This document shows, piece after piece, positions 9,957 to 18,492 of a stretch of 64,000 nt of DNA. Below the pieces are notes generated by a model, which was not told the origin of the DNA, ran no database searches, and saw only the letters and a program-made list of their open reading frames with translations. The position numbers and the translations under genes were made by a program. Each line of letters begins with the position of its first letter. The stretch's first letter is position 1. Source of the stretch: Ramlibacter monticola (GTDB lineage Bacteria > Pseudomonadota > Gammaproteobacteria > Burkholderiales > Burkholderiaceae_C); the NCBI RefSeq assembly GCF_016722785.1, contig NZ_JAEQNE010000005.1, positions 186,001-250,000 of the forward strand, written 5' to 3'.

Positions 9957-11212
9957 CAGATTGGCTTGAGGGCGGCAGTGGCGGGGATCTGCTTGAAGGC
10001 CTCGTTGTTGACGATCACGAGCTCGTACCTGTACTTGCCCTTGCCCTTCACCCACTGACCCAGCACGAGCGGCGTCTTGCTGACGTTGCGGAACGGCCCC
10101 TGGCCGCCCCACTTCACCTGGCCCACCACGGTCTGCAGGTCGGTGGCGGCGATGGCATCGCGCACGTCGGTGTTCTTGAGCGACTTGCTGCGGGCGAGCG
10201 CACTGGCCGCCAGCTCGAACAGCGCATGGGCGAAGCCGATCGGCTGCGTCCATTGCCGCTTGGTCCCGGCCTCGTAGGCGTCGGCGAGCTGCTTCGCGCT
10301 CTGCTTCGTCAGCGAGGACGTGAAGGGGTGCGAGGGGCTCCACCACACTTCGGTGGTGAGGCCGTCGCCCAGGTCGCCCAGCGCCTCGATCGCACCGGGG
10401 AACAGCAGCGCCTTGCCGAGCGTGATCACTTTCGGCCGGAAGCCCTGCTGGCGCGCCTGGGTCAGGAAGGTCTTGGCATCGGGCGGGATCACCACGCCGG
10501 TGACGATCTCCACGCCTTCGGCCTTGAACTTCGCGATCTGCGCGCTGAAGTCCTGCGTGCCGTTCTGGAACCGGCCGGGGTCCGTGAGCGTGAACCCCAT
10601 CTGCGACAGCGGCTTCGGGAAACCCAGTTCCTTGTCGCCCCAGGCATTGCCGTCGCCGTCGTTGGGGAACAGGCCGCCCACCTTCCTGTTGGTGGGCACG
10701 CTCTTCCAGCCGTTGGTGAAGTTGGCGATGACGTCCTCCAGGCCCCAGAACACGTGGTAGGTCCACTGGAAGCCCTTGGCCGGGTCGCCCTTGCGGCCGA
10801 AGAACCAGGGCTGCCACGGCACCACGCTGGAGATGCAGGGCACCTCGTTCAGCTCGCAGGCGTCGCTGACCGGATTGGCGGTCTCGGGCGTCCCGGCCGT
10901 GAGGATCAGAGCGACCTTCTCCTTCAGGATCAGGTCGTTGGCCACCTCGCCCGCCCGATTGGGGCTGGACTGGCTGTCCTTCAGCACGACCTGCACGTCG
11001 TACTTCTTCCCCCCGACCGTGACGCCGTTCTTCAGCGCCGCCTTCATCTGCTCGATCACCCACTTGTCGGCTTCTCCGAAAGGCGCGAGCGGACCGGTCT
11101 GCGGCGACACGTAGCCGATCTTCAGCGTGTCGGCGGCGAAGGCGGCGGGGACGGCGCCGGTCGCGGCGAGCGCGCCGAACGCGGTGGTGAACTGCCTGCG
11201 GGTGCATGCCAT
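9956..11212 (-). CDS. ABC transporter periplasmic substrate-binding protein (HAAT family)
   Basis: Periplasmic binding protein, 418 residues, with a signal peptide (MACTRRQFTTAFGALAATGAVPAAFA, Tat-like RRQF) followed by TLKIGYVSPQTGPLAPFGEAD, the type I periplasmic-binding-fold opening. The ATG at 11212 has an AGGAGA ribosome site seven bases upstream. It sits 19 bp downstream of the hydroxymuconic-semialdehyde dehydrogenase gene, so the receptor and importer are cotranscribed with hydroquinone catabolism. Uptake of the aromatic growth substrate is inferred from that context; the ligand is not visible in sequence. Confidence 0.9.
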
Positions 11213-11231
11213 GGTCGTCTCCTGGGGCTTC

Positions 11232-12704
11232 TCAGCGGGGGTAATGCGGCGGGATCTGCGCATCGACGTTGACCCACACGCTCTTGACCTGCGTGTACTC
11301 GCGCATGGCGTCGAATCCCATCTCGCGGCCGTAGCCGCTGAGCCCCGTGCCGCCGAAGGGCGAGCCGGGATTCACGCGCTTGTAGCTGTTGATCCAGACC
11401 ATGCCGGCCTGCAGGTCGCGCGCGAAGCGGTGGGCGCGCTGCAGGTCGGCGGTCCACAGGCCGCTGCCCAGGCCGTAGTCGGTGCCGTTGGCGAGCCGCA
11501 GCGCCTCGGCGTCGTCGCGGAAGGTGAGCACGGTGACGAAGGGCCCGAACACTTCCTCCTGCGCGACGCGGTCGTTCGGGGTCTTCGCGCGCACGATGGT
11601 CGGCACGACGTAGCAGCCCTTCGCCAGCTCCGGGGCCGCCGGGGCCATTCCCCCGGCGAGCACGTCGCCGCCCTCTGCACGCGCGGTCTCCACGTAGGCC
11701 AGCACCCGGCGCTGGTGCTCGAGGCTGGTGAGCGGGCCCATCTCGGTCGACTCGTCGAGCGGATTGCCCAGGCGGATCGACTGCGCCAGGGCGATGAACT
11801 TCTCGAGGAAAGCGTCCGCGACGGCCTCGTGCAGCAGCAGGCGCGAGCCCGCGATGCAGGCCTGCCCCTGGTTGTGGAAGATGGCCCAGGCGGCGCCGTT
11901 GACGGCGGCGGTGAGCTTCGCATCCTCGAACACGATGTTGGGCCCCTTGCCTCCGAGCTCCAGCTGCACCTTCTTCAGGTTGCCGGCGGAGGCCTGCACG
12001 ATGCGCCGGCCGGTGGCCGTGCTGCCGGTGAAGGCGATCTTGGCAATGCCGGGATGCTCGGCGATCGCCTGGCCGGCCACGCTGCCCAGGCCCGGCACGA
12101 TGTTGACCACGCCCGGCGGCAGGCCGGCCTGCGCCATCAGCTCCGCGATCTTCAGCGTCGTGAGCGGCGTGATCTCCGCGGGCTTGAGCACCACGCAGTT
12201 GCCGGCTGCCAGCGCCGGTGCCATCTTCCAGCTCGTGAACATGAGGGGGAAGTTCCAGGGCACGACCTGGCCGACCACGCCGACGGGTTCGCGCAACGTG
12301 TAGTTCAGGAAGCCCTCTTCGACGGGGATGGTCTCGCCCTGGAACTTGTCGGCCATGCCGCCGAAGTAGCGGAAGCACCCGGCGGTGCGGGGCACGTCGA
12401 GCTTGCGCGCGTCGCGCAGCGGGTGGCCGGTGTCGAGCGACTCCAGGCGCGCGAGTTCCTCCGCGTTCGCTTCGATCAGGTCGGCGAGCCTGAGCAGGAT
12501 GCGGCCCCGGTCCGCGGCCGCCATGCGGCTCCAGGCCGGGAAGGCCTTGCGCGCGGCGGCCACGGCGCGGTCGACGTCCTCGCGGCCCGCCAAAGCGACT
12601 TCGGCGATCACGCTGTTGTCGTGCGGATTCAGCGTGGGCAGCGTCTCGCCGGAGAGGGCGTCGGTGAATTCGCCGTTGATGAACAGCTGGCGGCGGAGGT
12701 TCAT
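11232..12704 (-). CDS. Aldehyde dehydrogenase, probable 4-hydroxymuconic semialdehyde dehydrogenase (HapE/PnpD-like)
   Basis: NAD(P)-dependent aldehyde dehydrogenase, 490 residues from MNLRRQLFINGEF. Catalytic residues are intact: Asn151 in VVPWNFP, Glu249 in LELGGK, and nucleophile Cys283 in NQGQACIAGSR; FTGSTATG binds the cofactor. The gene lies directly downstream of both hydroquinone dioxygenase subunits, the position of hapE and pnpD in hydroquinone pathways, where the enzyme oxidises 4-hydroxymuconic semialdehyde to maleylacetate. The family fold alone would not give the substrate; the context does. The 112-bp gap before it holds a REP-like element. Confidence 0.85.
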   Translation of the reverse strand: MNLRRQLFINGEFTDALSGETLPTLNPHDNSVIAEVALAGREDVDRAVAAARKAFPAWSRMAAADRGRILLRLADLIEANAEELARLESLDTGHPLRDARKLDVPRTAGCFRYFGGMADKFQGETIPVEEGFLNYTLREPVGVVGQVVPWNFPLMFTSWKMAPALAAGNCVVLKPAEITPLTTLKIAELMAQAGLPPGVVNIVPGLGSVAGQAIAEHPGIAKIAFTGSTATGRRIVQASAGNLKKVQLELGGKGPNIVFEDAKLTAAVNGAAWAIFHNQGQACIAGSRLLLHEAVADAFLEKFIALAQSIRLGNPLDESTEMGPLTSLEHQRRVLAYVETARAEGGDVLAGGMAPAAPELAKGCYVVPTIVRAKTPNDRVAQEEVFGPFVTVLTFRDDAEALRLANGTDYGLGSGLWTADLQRAHRFARDLQAGMVWINSYKRVNPGSPFGGTGLSGYGREMGFDAMREYTQVKSVWVNVDAQIPPHYPR

Positions 12705-12721
12705 GGGCAGGCTCCGAGAAA

Positions 12722-12815
12722 GTGAGACCGACACCCCCGCGCGGGCGGGGGCCCAGGGCACGCGCGCAGCGCGTGAATGCGCCAGCCCGGGATCCCCGCG
12801 CGGGGACGACGCCGA
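12722..12815. repeat. REP-like palindromic element between the dioxygenase and dehydrogenase genes
   Basis: Two GC palindromes face each other: CACCCCCGCGCGGGCGGGGG on the left and GGGATCCCCGCGCGGGGACG on the right, with a GCGCGCAGCGCG core between them. The element lies inside the transcription unit and may stabilise or attenuate the mRNA. Confidence 0.55.
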
Positions 12816-12816
12816 A

Positions 12817-13824
12817 TCAGAACTTCACCGGCACTTCCGGCGCCTCGCCCCGCTGGATCTCGTACACCAGGTTCGGCGAGCCGTTCTCCCACACCAGCAG
12901 CATCGAGCGCTTGGGGCTGTAGCCCTGGTGGCGGCAGTACGCCGGCATGGCGGCCATGTCGCCGGCCTTCATGATCACGCGGGCGAGCGGCTTGCCGGTG
13001 TTCTTGTCGGCGCAGTCCCAGTGGATCTCGTCGCACATCTGGAAGAACCACTCCACGCGATCGTTGCCGTGGATGATCGGCAGGATGTGCTCCTCGGTCG
13101 TCGGGCACATGTAGCTGTACTTCACCACGCTGGTGAAGGAGGGGTTCCACGTCACCTGGCTGCGCGAGAGGAAGGCGAACAGGTTGAAGGCGTGCACCTC
13201 GTTCTCGAAGCCCGGCTCGGGATGCAGTTCCGGCGCATCCTGCGGCACGTCGGCGAAGGCCCGGTTGATCGGGGCGCCGCGTTCGTCGGTGCGCAGCGGC
13301 AGGTCGCCCTTCAGCCCCACGCAGCGGGTGGCGAGTTCGCGCTCGCGCGTGATGGCCTTGCGGTTGTCGCCACGCTTGCGGCCGTAGGGGGTTCCGGTCT
13401 CCTGCGGCGCCGCGAAGGGATCGAAGCCCTCGTTGGTCCAGTCGTCCAGCATTTGCTCGAAGGTGGCGCGGATCTGTGCGGTGGGGAAGTTCTCCAGCAG
13501 GTCGACGCCGGCCTCCTTCAGGGTGCCGTTGTAGCTGCCCGCGTAGAGGTCGACCGACTTGTAGTGGTTGACCGTCCCCACGACGCCATCGAAGTTGACC
13601 CAGCCGTAGAAGAAGCCCCAGGCCACGTCGCGCATCAGCGCGCGCAGGTAGTTGCCGATGTCCATGGTGTGCGACAGCGGCCGGCCGTCGCGCGTGGTCC
13701 AGCGGATGTGCGCGAAATATTCGTCGCGCGCGAACGAGAAGCTGCCCAGCCGGAAGTCGCGGTAGCCGTGGGTCGGGTGCGGCTGCGAGGCGATGACGTC
13801 GGCGGTGGATGCGGTCGTGCTCAT
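12817..13824 (-). CDS. Hydroquinone 1,2-dioxygenase large subunit (HapD/PnpD-type, Fe(II) subunit)
   Basis: Large, iron-binding subunit of the two-component hydroquinone dioxygenase, which opens the ring of hydroquinone to 4-hydroxymuconic semialdehyde. 335 residues, close to the roughly 339 of HapD. I see His252-x-Asn254-xxx-Glu258 (IIHGNDRVE) and His299 (YCRHQG). As I recall the structure of the 4-nitrophenol-pathway enzyme, its iron ligands are His256, Asn258, Glu262 and His303, which is the same spacing with a constant offset of four. A small subunit lies immediately upstream, as in known systems. I start at MSTTASTADV (ATG 13824), with GAGGAGA before it. The enzyme might prefer a substituted hydroquinone. 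Confidence 0.85.
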   Translation of the reverse strand: MSTTASTADVIASQPHPTHGYRDFRLGSFSFARDEYFAHIRWTTRDGRPLSHTMDIGNYLRALMRDVAWGFFYGWVNFDGVVGTVNHYKSVDLYAGSYNGTLKEAGVDLLENFPTAQIRATFEQMLDDWTNEGFDPFAAPQETGTPYGRKRGDNRKAITRERELATRCVGLKGDLPLRTDERGAPINRAFADVPQDAPELHPEPGFENEVHAFNLFAFLSRSQVTWNPSFTSVVKYSYMCPTTEEHILPIIHGNDRVEWFFQMCDEIHWDCADKNTGKPLARVIMKAGDMAAMPAYCRHQGYSPKRSMLLVWENGSPNLVYEIQRGEAPEVPVKF

Positions 13825-13841
13825 GCTCGTCTCCTCGTCCT

Positions 13842-14348
13842 TCACTTCATCTGGCAGATCTCGGCCCACCTCTCCATCGAGAGGGGGCCCTTGCAGGTCT
13901 GCAGCACCAGCACCGCCGGCTTCGCCGCGCGAAACTGGTAGGCCGTGTTCCTCGGCAGCAAGCCCTGGTGGCCCCGCCTCAGCTTCATCCAGCCCATCGG
14001 CGTTCCCTGGGGCTTGCCTTCGACCAGGATGGCCCCGTTGTGCTCGGGGTCGGGCACGTGCTGCGCCGCATCCAGCTGGAGCAGGTGGACCTCCACCTCG
14101 CCGTCCATGCACAGCGCGAACTCGTCGTGGGCGCAGGTGTACCAGGGCGACTCGCCCTCGGCACGCACCACCTCCAGCACGTAGATCTGGTTCTGCGCGC
14201 CCACCACCCGTTCGTAGGGCCGGCTATTGGAAGCCACCTCGAAGCAGTTGGAGAAGGCGTAGTTGCGCACGTCGTCCGTGATCGGTTCGACGCGCCCCTT
14301 GTCGTAGCTCGCGAGCGAGCCGAATCGGGTCTGGTAAGCCACGGCCAT
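13842..14348 (-). CDS. Hydroquinone 1,2-dioxygenase small subunit (HapC/PnpC-type)
   Basis: Small subunit of the hydroquinone dioxygenase, 168 residues, matching the ~160-170 of HapC. It begins MAVAYQTRFGSLASYDKGRV, and the body is a cupin-like beta fold (WYTCAHDEFALCMDGEVEVHLL; LPRNTAYQFRA) without a full set of cupin metal residues, as expected for the structural subunit. First gene of the unit. An AGGAGA ribosome site precedes the ATG. Start and order (small then large subunit, 17-bp gap) follow known hapCD/pnpCD operons. Confidence 0.82.
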   Translation of the reverse strand: MAVAYQTRFGSLASYDKGRVEPITDDVRNYAFSNCFEVASNSRPYERVVGAQNQIYVLEVVRAEGESPWYTCAHDEFALCMDGEVEVHLLQLDAAQHVPDPEHNGAILVEGKPQGTPMGWMKLRRGHQGLLPRNTAYQFRAAKPAVLVLQTCKGPLSMERWAEICQMK

Positions 14349-14434
14349 GGTCGTCTCCTGGTGCAGCCGCCGCTGCGGTGGCGCAAACTTTAGGAAGCTG
14401 CCGGCCCGGCGGGTAGAGGCCAGATCGCGGCTGG

Positions 14435-14457
14435 ATTGTTCGGGGCTTGCGAACGAT
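14435..14457. promoter_or_regulatory. Candidate LysR-type operator upstream of the hydroquinone operon
   Basis: ATTGTTCG-N7-CGAACGAT is an 8-7-8 inverted repeat with one mismatch, containing T-N11-A spacing. It lies 87 bp upstream of the small-subunit start and just after the end of the LysR gene. The half-sites also look like the GTTCG/CGAAC sequence at the pca promoter. Confidence 0.5.
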
Positions 14458-14472
14458 CCTGCGGGTTATCCC

Positions 14473-15420
14473 TCAGGTTTCGATGAGCCCGGCAGGAAGC
14501 ACGCCGCGCTCGATCAGCGCCGCGTCCCAGGGCGGCACGCGGCCGAAGGCCTGGGTGATGTGCTCGATGAAGAGGCGCAGCTTGAAGGCATTGCGCGAGG
14601 TGCCGGCATAGACCGCGCTCAACCAGAAGGAAGAGAGCTGGTAAGCCGGCAGCACCACTTTGAGCCGGCCGTCGCGGATCGGATCGCCGGCCACGAGCGT
14701 CGGCAGGCAGACGATGCCTGCATGCTCCAGCGCGTATTCGCGCAGCAGGTGCACGCTGTTGGTCAGGAGCGTGGCGGAGAGATAGGTCGTGAGCTGGCTG
14801 CCGTCCTTGTGGAAGGTCCAGCGGTCGCGCGTGGGATACCCGGAATAGAGGCCCAGCGGATGGTGGTGGAGGTCGCGCGGGTCCTCCGGCTCGCGGTGCG
14901 CGGCAAGGTACTGCGGGGTGGCGCAGAACACGCGCCGCACCGGGAACAGCGGCCGCGACACCAGCTCGGTGGAGGCGGCGGGGAAGATCTGGAGCGCGCA
15001 GTCGACGCCGGCCTGGACCGGATCGACCACGGCATCGCTCACGATCAGCTCCAGGTGGATGTCGGGGTAGGTGCCCTGGAACTCGCGCAGCAGCGAACCG
15101 AAGTGGCCCAGCACCAGGCCCGTGAGCGCGTGCACGCGCAGCTTGCCGGCCGGCTTGCCGCGCACGTCGCGCATCTGGTCGACGATGTCGTTGGCGCGGC
15201 CGACCAGCTCGGTGCAATCGCGCAGGAAAGCCTGGCCCAGCTCCGACAGGCGCACGACGCGCGTGCTGCGGTGGAACAGCGGACCGCCGAGGTAGTCCTC
15301 CAACTGCTTGATGCGGGTGGTGACCACCGACTTGGCCACGCGCAGTTGCCGCGCCGCCTCGGCGAAGCTTTGCGTCTGGGCGACGCGGACGAAGGTCTCG
15401 ATGTTCTGGAGGCGGTCCAC
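14473..15420 (-). CDS. LysR-family transcriptional regulator
   Basis: 315 residues, starting with GTG. The N-terminal winged HTH is clear (IETFVRVAQTQSFAEAARQL, AKSVVTTRIKQLEDYLGGPL, FHRSTRVVRLSELG), followed by the type 2 periplasmic-fold effector domain. It lies immediately upstream of, and in the same direction as, the hydroquinone dioxygenase genes, with a 124-bp gap holding a palindrome, so it is the likely activator of that operon. LysR genes are more often divergent from their target, so this tandem layout is slightly unusual. Confidence 0.9.
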   Translation of the reverse strand: MDRLQNIETFVRVAQTQSFAEAARQLRVAKSVVTTRIKQLEDYLGGPLFHRSTRVVRLSELGQAFLRDCTELVGRANDIVDQMRDVRGKPAGKLRVHALTGLVLGHFGSLLREFQGTYPDIHLELIVSDAVVDPVQAGVDCALQIFPAASTELVSRPLFPVRRVFCATPQYLAAHREPEDPRDLHHHPLGLYSGYPTRDRWTFHKDGSQLTTYLSATLLTNSVHLLREYALEHAGIVCLPTLVAGDPIRDGRLKVVLPAYQLSSFWLSAVYAGTSRNAFKLRLFIEHITQAFGRVPPWDAALIERGVLPAGLIET

Positions 15421-15463
15421 GCGGCCACTCTAGCGTGGGGGATGGCCGCGTGGAAGAGCCGGC

Positions 15464-16399
15464 TCAGCCGATCTCGCGCAGGCGCTTCTCCTGGCGCTTG
15501 ACCAGGAAGCGGATGTCGTCGACGTCCTGCGCCGACAGCTTCGGGCCGGGCTTGCGCACGAAGTCCGACGCGATCACGCCGCGTTCCTTCAGCAGGAACT
15601 TGCGCACGGCCAGGCCCACGCCGGCCTGCTGCTCGTACTTGGCCAGCGGCAGGTAGGCATCGAAGAGGTCGTGCGCGCGCTCGCGCTCGCCGCGTGCGTG
15701 CGCCGCCAAGACGTCCACCATCATTTCGGGCCAGGCGAAGCCGGTCATGGCGCCGTCGGCGCCGCGCGTGAGTTCCTCGGGCAGGAACAGGCCGCCGCCG
15801 TTGCCGGTGAGGATGGACACGCGCTGCAACTCGCCTTTCTCGCTCGCCGCGCGGATGGCGGAGAGCTTGGCGAGCCCCGGCCAGTCCTCGTGCTTCAGCA
15901 TCACGCAGGTCGGCGAGTTCTTCAGGATGCGCAGGACCACCGAGGTCGACATCTGCACGCCCGTGGACACGGGATGGTCCTGCAGCACCCAGGGCACGCT
16001 GGCGCCGAGCGTCTCGCCGACCATCTGGAAGTACGACACGATCTGGTCGTCGGTGCGCACCGTGGAGGGCGGCGCCACCATCACGCCCGAGGCGCCCAGG
16101 TCCATGACGGAGTCGGTCAGTTCCTTCATCGCGGCGAAGCCCGGCGCGGATGCGCCGACCACCACGGGCACCCGGCCGTTCACGCGCGCCAGCACCTGCC
16201 TGACGAACACGCGCGACTCCTCGATGGTGAGCTTGGTCGCCTCGCCCATGATGCCCAGCACGGTGAGGCCGGTGACGCCGGCGTCCAGGCAGAAGTCCAC
16301 CATGCGGTCGGTGCTGGCGAGGTCCAGCGCACCGCTGTCGGTGAACGGGGTGACGGTGATGAGGTAGACGCCCCTGGCGTTGCGGTCGAGTTGGTTCAC
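15464..16399 (-). CDS. DapA-like (dihydrodipicolinate synthase / N-acetylneuraminate lyase family) aldolase
   Basis: Class I aldolase-type enzyme of the DHDPS/NAL superfamily, 311 residues from a GTG at 16399 preceded by GAGAGACA. The Schiff-base lysine is Lys169 in VMLKHEDW, and GIMGEATKLT corresponds to the GTTGE loop. Where DHDPS has the catalytic tyrosine in YNxP, this protein reads QDHPVSTG, so the tyrosine is missing. It is therefore unlikely to be the lysine-pathway DapA. It follows a TAXI-TRAP importer on the same strand, so it probably handles a compound brought in by that transporter. Function otherwise unknown. Confidence 0.85.
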   Translation of the reverse strand: MNQLDRNARGVYLITVTPFTDSGALDLASTDRMVDFCLDAGVTGLTVLGIMGEATKLTIEESRVFVRQVLARVNGRVPVVVGASAPGFAAMKELTDSVMDLGASGVMVAPPSTVRTDDQIVSYFQMVGETLGASVPWVLQDHPVSTGVQMSTSVVLRILKNSPTCVMLKHEDWPGLAKLSAIRAASEKGELQRVSILTGNGGGLFLPEELTRGADGAMTGFAWPEMMVDVLAAHARGERERAHDLFDAYLPLAKYEQQAGVGLAVRKFLLKERGVIASDFVRKPGPKLSAQDVDDIRFLVKRQEKRLREIG

Positions 16400-16423
16400 T
16401 GCTTGTCTCTCGGTTGAATCGTC

Positions 16424-16445
16424 CCTCCCCGCCCGGGCGGGGAGG
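16424..16445. repeat. Perfect 22-bp GC palindrome
   Basis: CCTCCCCGCCC followed directly by GGGCGGGGAGG, between the TRAP permease gene and the DapA-like gene. There is no T-run, so it is more likely REP-like than a terminator. Confidence 0.6.
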
Positions 16446-16460
16446 CCGGGAGACATTCTC

Positions 16461-18485
16461 TCAGGCCGGCTGGGGCAGCGGCCGCAGCACCTGGATCGCC
16501 AGCACGGCGATCACCAGCGCGATCCCGACCAGGTCGGCGATCCAGCCCGGGTACGCCAGCAGGATGCCCGCGACGATCAGCAGCGCCCGCTCCAGGCGCG
16601 TGGCCCGCCTCAGCGCCCAGCCCTGGAAGCCGGCCGCCAGCGCCGCGATGCCGAGCGCGCAGGTGAGCGTCACTTCGGCGATGGACCACCAGTTCGCATG
16701 CGCCAGCGCCTTGGTGGACCCCATCAGCAGCAGGCCCTGCCCGCTCGGATCCAGCACGAACATGAAGGGCACCAGGAAGGCCGGCATGGTGTACTTCCAG
16801 CACTGCAGGGTCGTCTTGTACGGGTCGCCGCCGGTGATCGCGGCGGCGGCGAAGGGCGACAGCGCCGTCGGCGGCGACACCTCGGACAGCACCGCGTAAT
16901 AGAAGATGAACATGTGGGCCGCGAAATCGGGCACGCCCAGCTTGGTGAGGGCCGGCGCCGCGATCACCGCGCAGATGATGTACGAGGCCGTCACCGGCAC
17001 CGCGAGCCCCACGATCCACACCACCAGCGAGGTGAAGATCGCCGTCAGCAGCAGCGAGCCGCCGGCGTAATCGATCACGATGGTGCTGAACTTCAGGCCC
17101 AGGCCGGTGAGCGTGACCACGCCCACGATGACGCCGGCGCCGGCGCAGGTGGCCGCCACGTTCAGCACGCCGATGGAGCCGCCCTCCATCGCCTTCATGA
17201 AGCCGGAGTCGGAGAACTTCCTCAGAACGCCGCCGCGGAACAGGTCGCGCGGCAGCAGCGCCGTGTCCGCGCGCAGGAAGCTGGTGAGGAAGGACACGAC
17301 CGTGGCCCAGAACACCGACAGCACGGGCGAGAAGCCCCACAGCATGAAGGCGATGATGGACACCAGCGACAGGAAGTGGAACCAGTAGTGGCGCGTGAGG
17401 TTCCACACCGTGTCCACCTTCTCGAAGGTGGTGTTGCCCATGCCGTACTTGCGCGCGTCGATCTCCACCATGAGGAACAGCGCGAAGTAGAAGAGGATGG
17501 TCGGGATCACCGCCATCAGCAGCACGTCGAGGTAGGAGATCTTCAGGAACTCGGCGATCAGGAAGGCGGCCGCGCCCAGCACCGGCGGCGAGATGATCGC
17601 GCCCAGCCCGCCCGCGGCCAGCAGGCCGCCGGCGGCGTTCTTCTCGTAGCCGACCTTGGCCAGCATCGGGTAGGCCACCGAGCCCAGCGTGACGGTGGTC
17701 GCCACGCCCGAGCCGGAGGGGCCGCCCAGCAGGAAGGACGCGAGCACCACGGTGCGGCCCGCGCCGGTGGGCTTGCCGCCCATGGCGGAGAAGGAGAAGT
17801 CGATGTAGAAGCGCCCGGCGCCCGAGTACTGCAGGAAGGCGCCGAAGATGGTGAACAGGATGATCAGCGAGGACGACACGTCCACGGCCGTGCCGTAGAT
17901 GCCTTCCAGCGTCAGGTACATCACGCCGACCAGCCGCCCGACCTCGTAGCCCTTGTGGGTCCACGGCGCCGGCAGCAGCGGCCCGGCGAGCGCATAGGCG
18001 ATGAAGGCGAGGCAGATCACCGGCATCACCCAGCCCGCGGTGCGCCGCATGGCCTCCAGCACCAGCGCGATCAGGCAGACGCCGAAGAAGATGTCCCAGG
18101 GCAGGGGCGAGGTGTTGCGGTCCGTGAGGTCGTCGCCGCCCTGCACCAGGTAGAAGGCGACGGCCACCGCCAGCAGGGCCGCGACCCAGTCCCACCACAT
18201 CACGCGGTGGCGGTAGCGGGCCGCCACCGGGAACACCAGGAAGGACAGGAACAGCACGAAGGCCACGTGCACCGGCCGCAGCGTCTGCGTGGGCACGATC
18301 GCGTACGCCGTGTACAGGTGGAAGGCCGACATGGCGACGGCCGTCAGCGTGACGAACACGGCCAGCCAGCCCTTCAGCCGGTTGGCCGCGCCCTCCTCCT
18401 GCTCGATGTACTCCTCCGCCTTCTGCAGCGCCGCCGCGTCGATGTCGGCGCTGAGCTGGGCGCGCTCCGCCTGGTGTTCGCTCAT
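16461..18485 (-). CDS. TRAP transporter fused permease (DctQ-DctM fusion, TAXI type)
   Basis: Inner-membrane TRAP permease of 674 residues in which the small 4TM and large 12TM subunits are fused, the form normally paired with TAXI receptors. A charged N-terminal 40 residues precede the first TM (LKGWLAVFVTLTAVAMSAF). The large-subunit landmark GGKPTGAGRTVVLASFLLGGPSGSG and repeated hydrophobic segments follow. It lies 7 bp after the TAXI receptor gene, so the two form one transporter driven by an ion gradient. Substrate unknown. Confidence 0.93.
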   Translation of the reverse strand: MSEHQAERAQLSADIDAAALQKAEEYIEQEEGAANRLKGWLAVFVTLTAVAMSAFHLYTAYAIVPTQTLRPVHVAFVLFLSFLVFPVAARYRHRVMWWDWVAALLAVAVAFYLVQGGDDLTDRNTSPLPWDIFFGVCLIALVLEAMRRTAGWVMPVICLAFIAYALAGPLLPAPWTHKGYEVGRLVGVMYLTLEGIYGTAVDVSSSLIILFTIFGAFLQYSGAGRFYIDFSFSAMGGKPTGAGRTVVLASFLLGGPSGSGVATTVTLGSVAYPMLAKVGYEKNAAGGLLAAGGLGAIISPPVLGAAAFLIAEFLKISYLDVLLMAVIPTILFYFALFLMVEIDARKYGMGNTTFEKVDTVWNLTRHYWFHFLSLVSIIAFMLWGFSPVLSVFWATVVSFLTSFLRADTALLPRDLFRGGVLRKFSDSGFMKAMEGGSIGVLNVAATCAGAGVIVGVVTLTGLGLKFSTIVIDYAGGSLLLTAIFTSLVVWIVGLAVPVTASYIICAVIAAPALTKLGVPDFAAHMFIFYYAVLSEVSPPTALSPFAAAAITGGDPYKTTLQCWKYTMPAFLVPFMFVLDPSGQGLLLMGSTKALAHANWWSIAEVTLTCALGIAALAAGFQGWALRRATRLERALLIVAGILLAYPGWIADLVGIALVIAVLAIQVLRPLPQPA

Positions 18486-18492
18486 GGGTGCA

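Noticed and set aside
16461..18485. TRAP permease as two separate genes
   Set aside because: A single uninterrupted frame covers both small and large subunits, as usual for TAXI-type systems.
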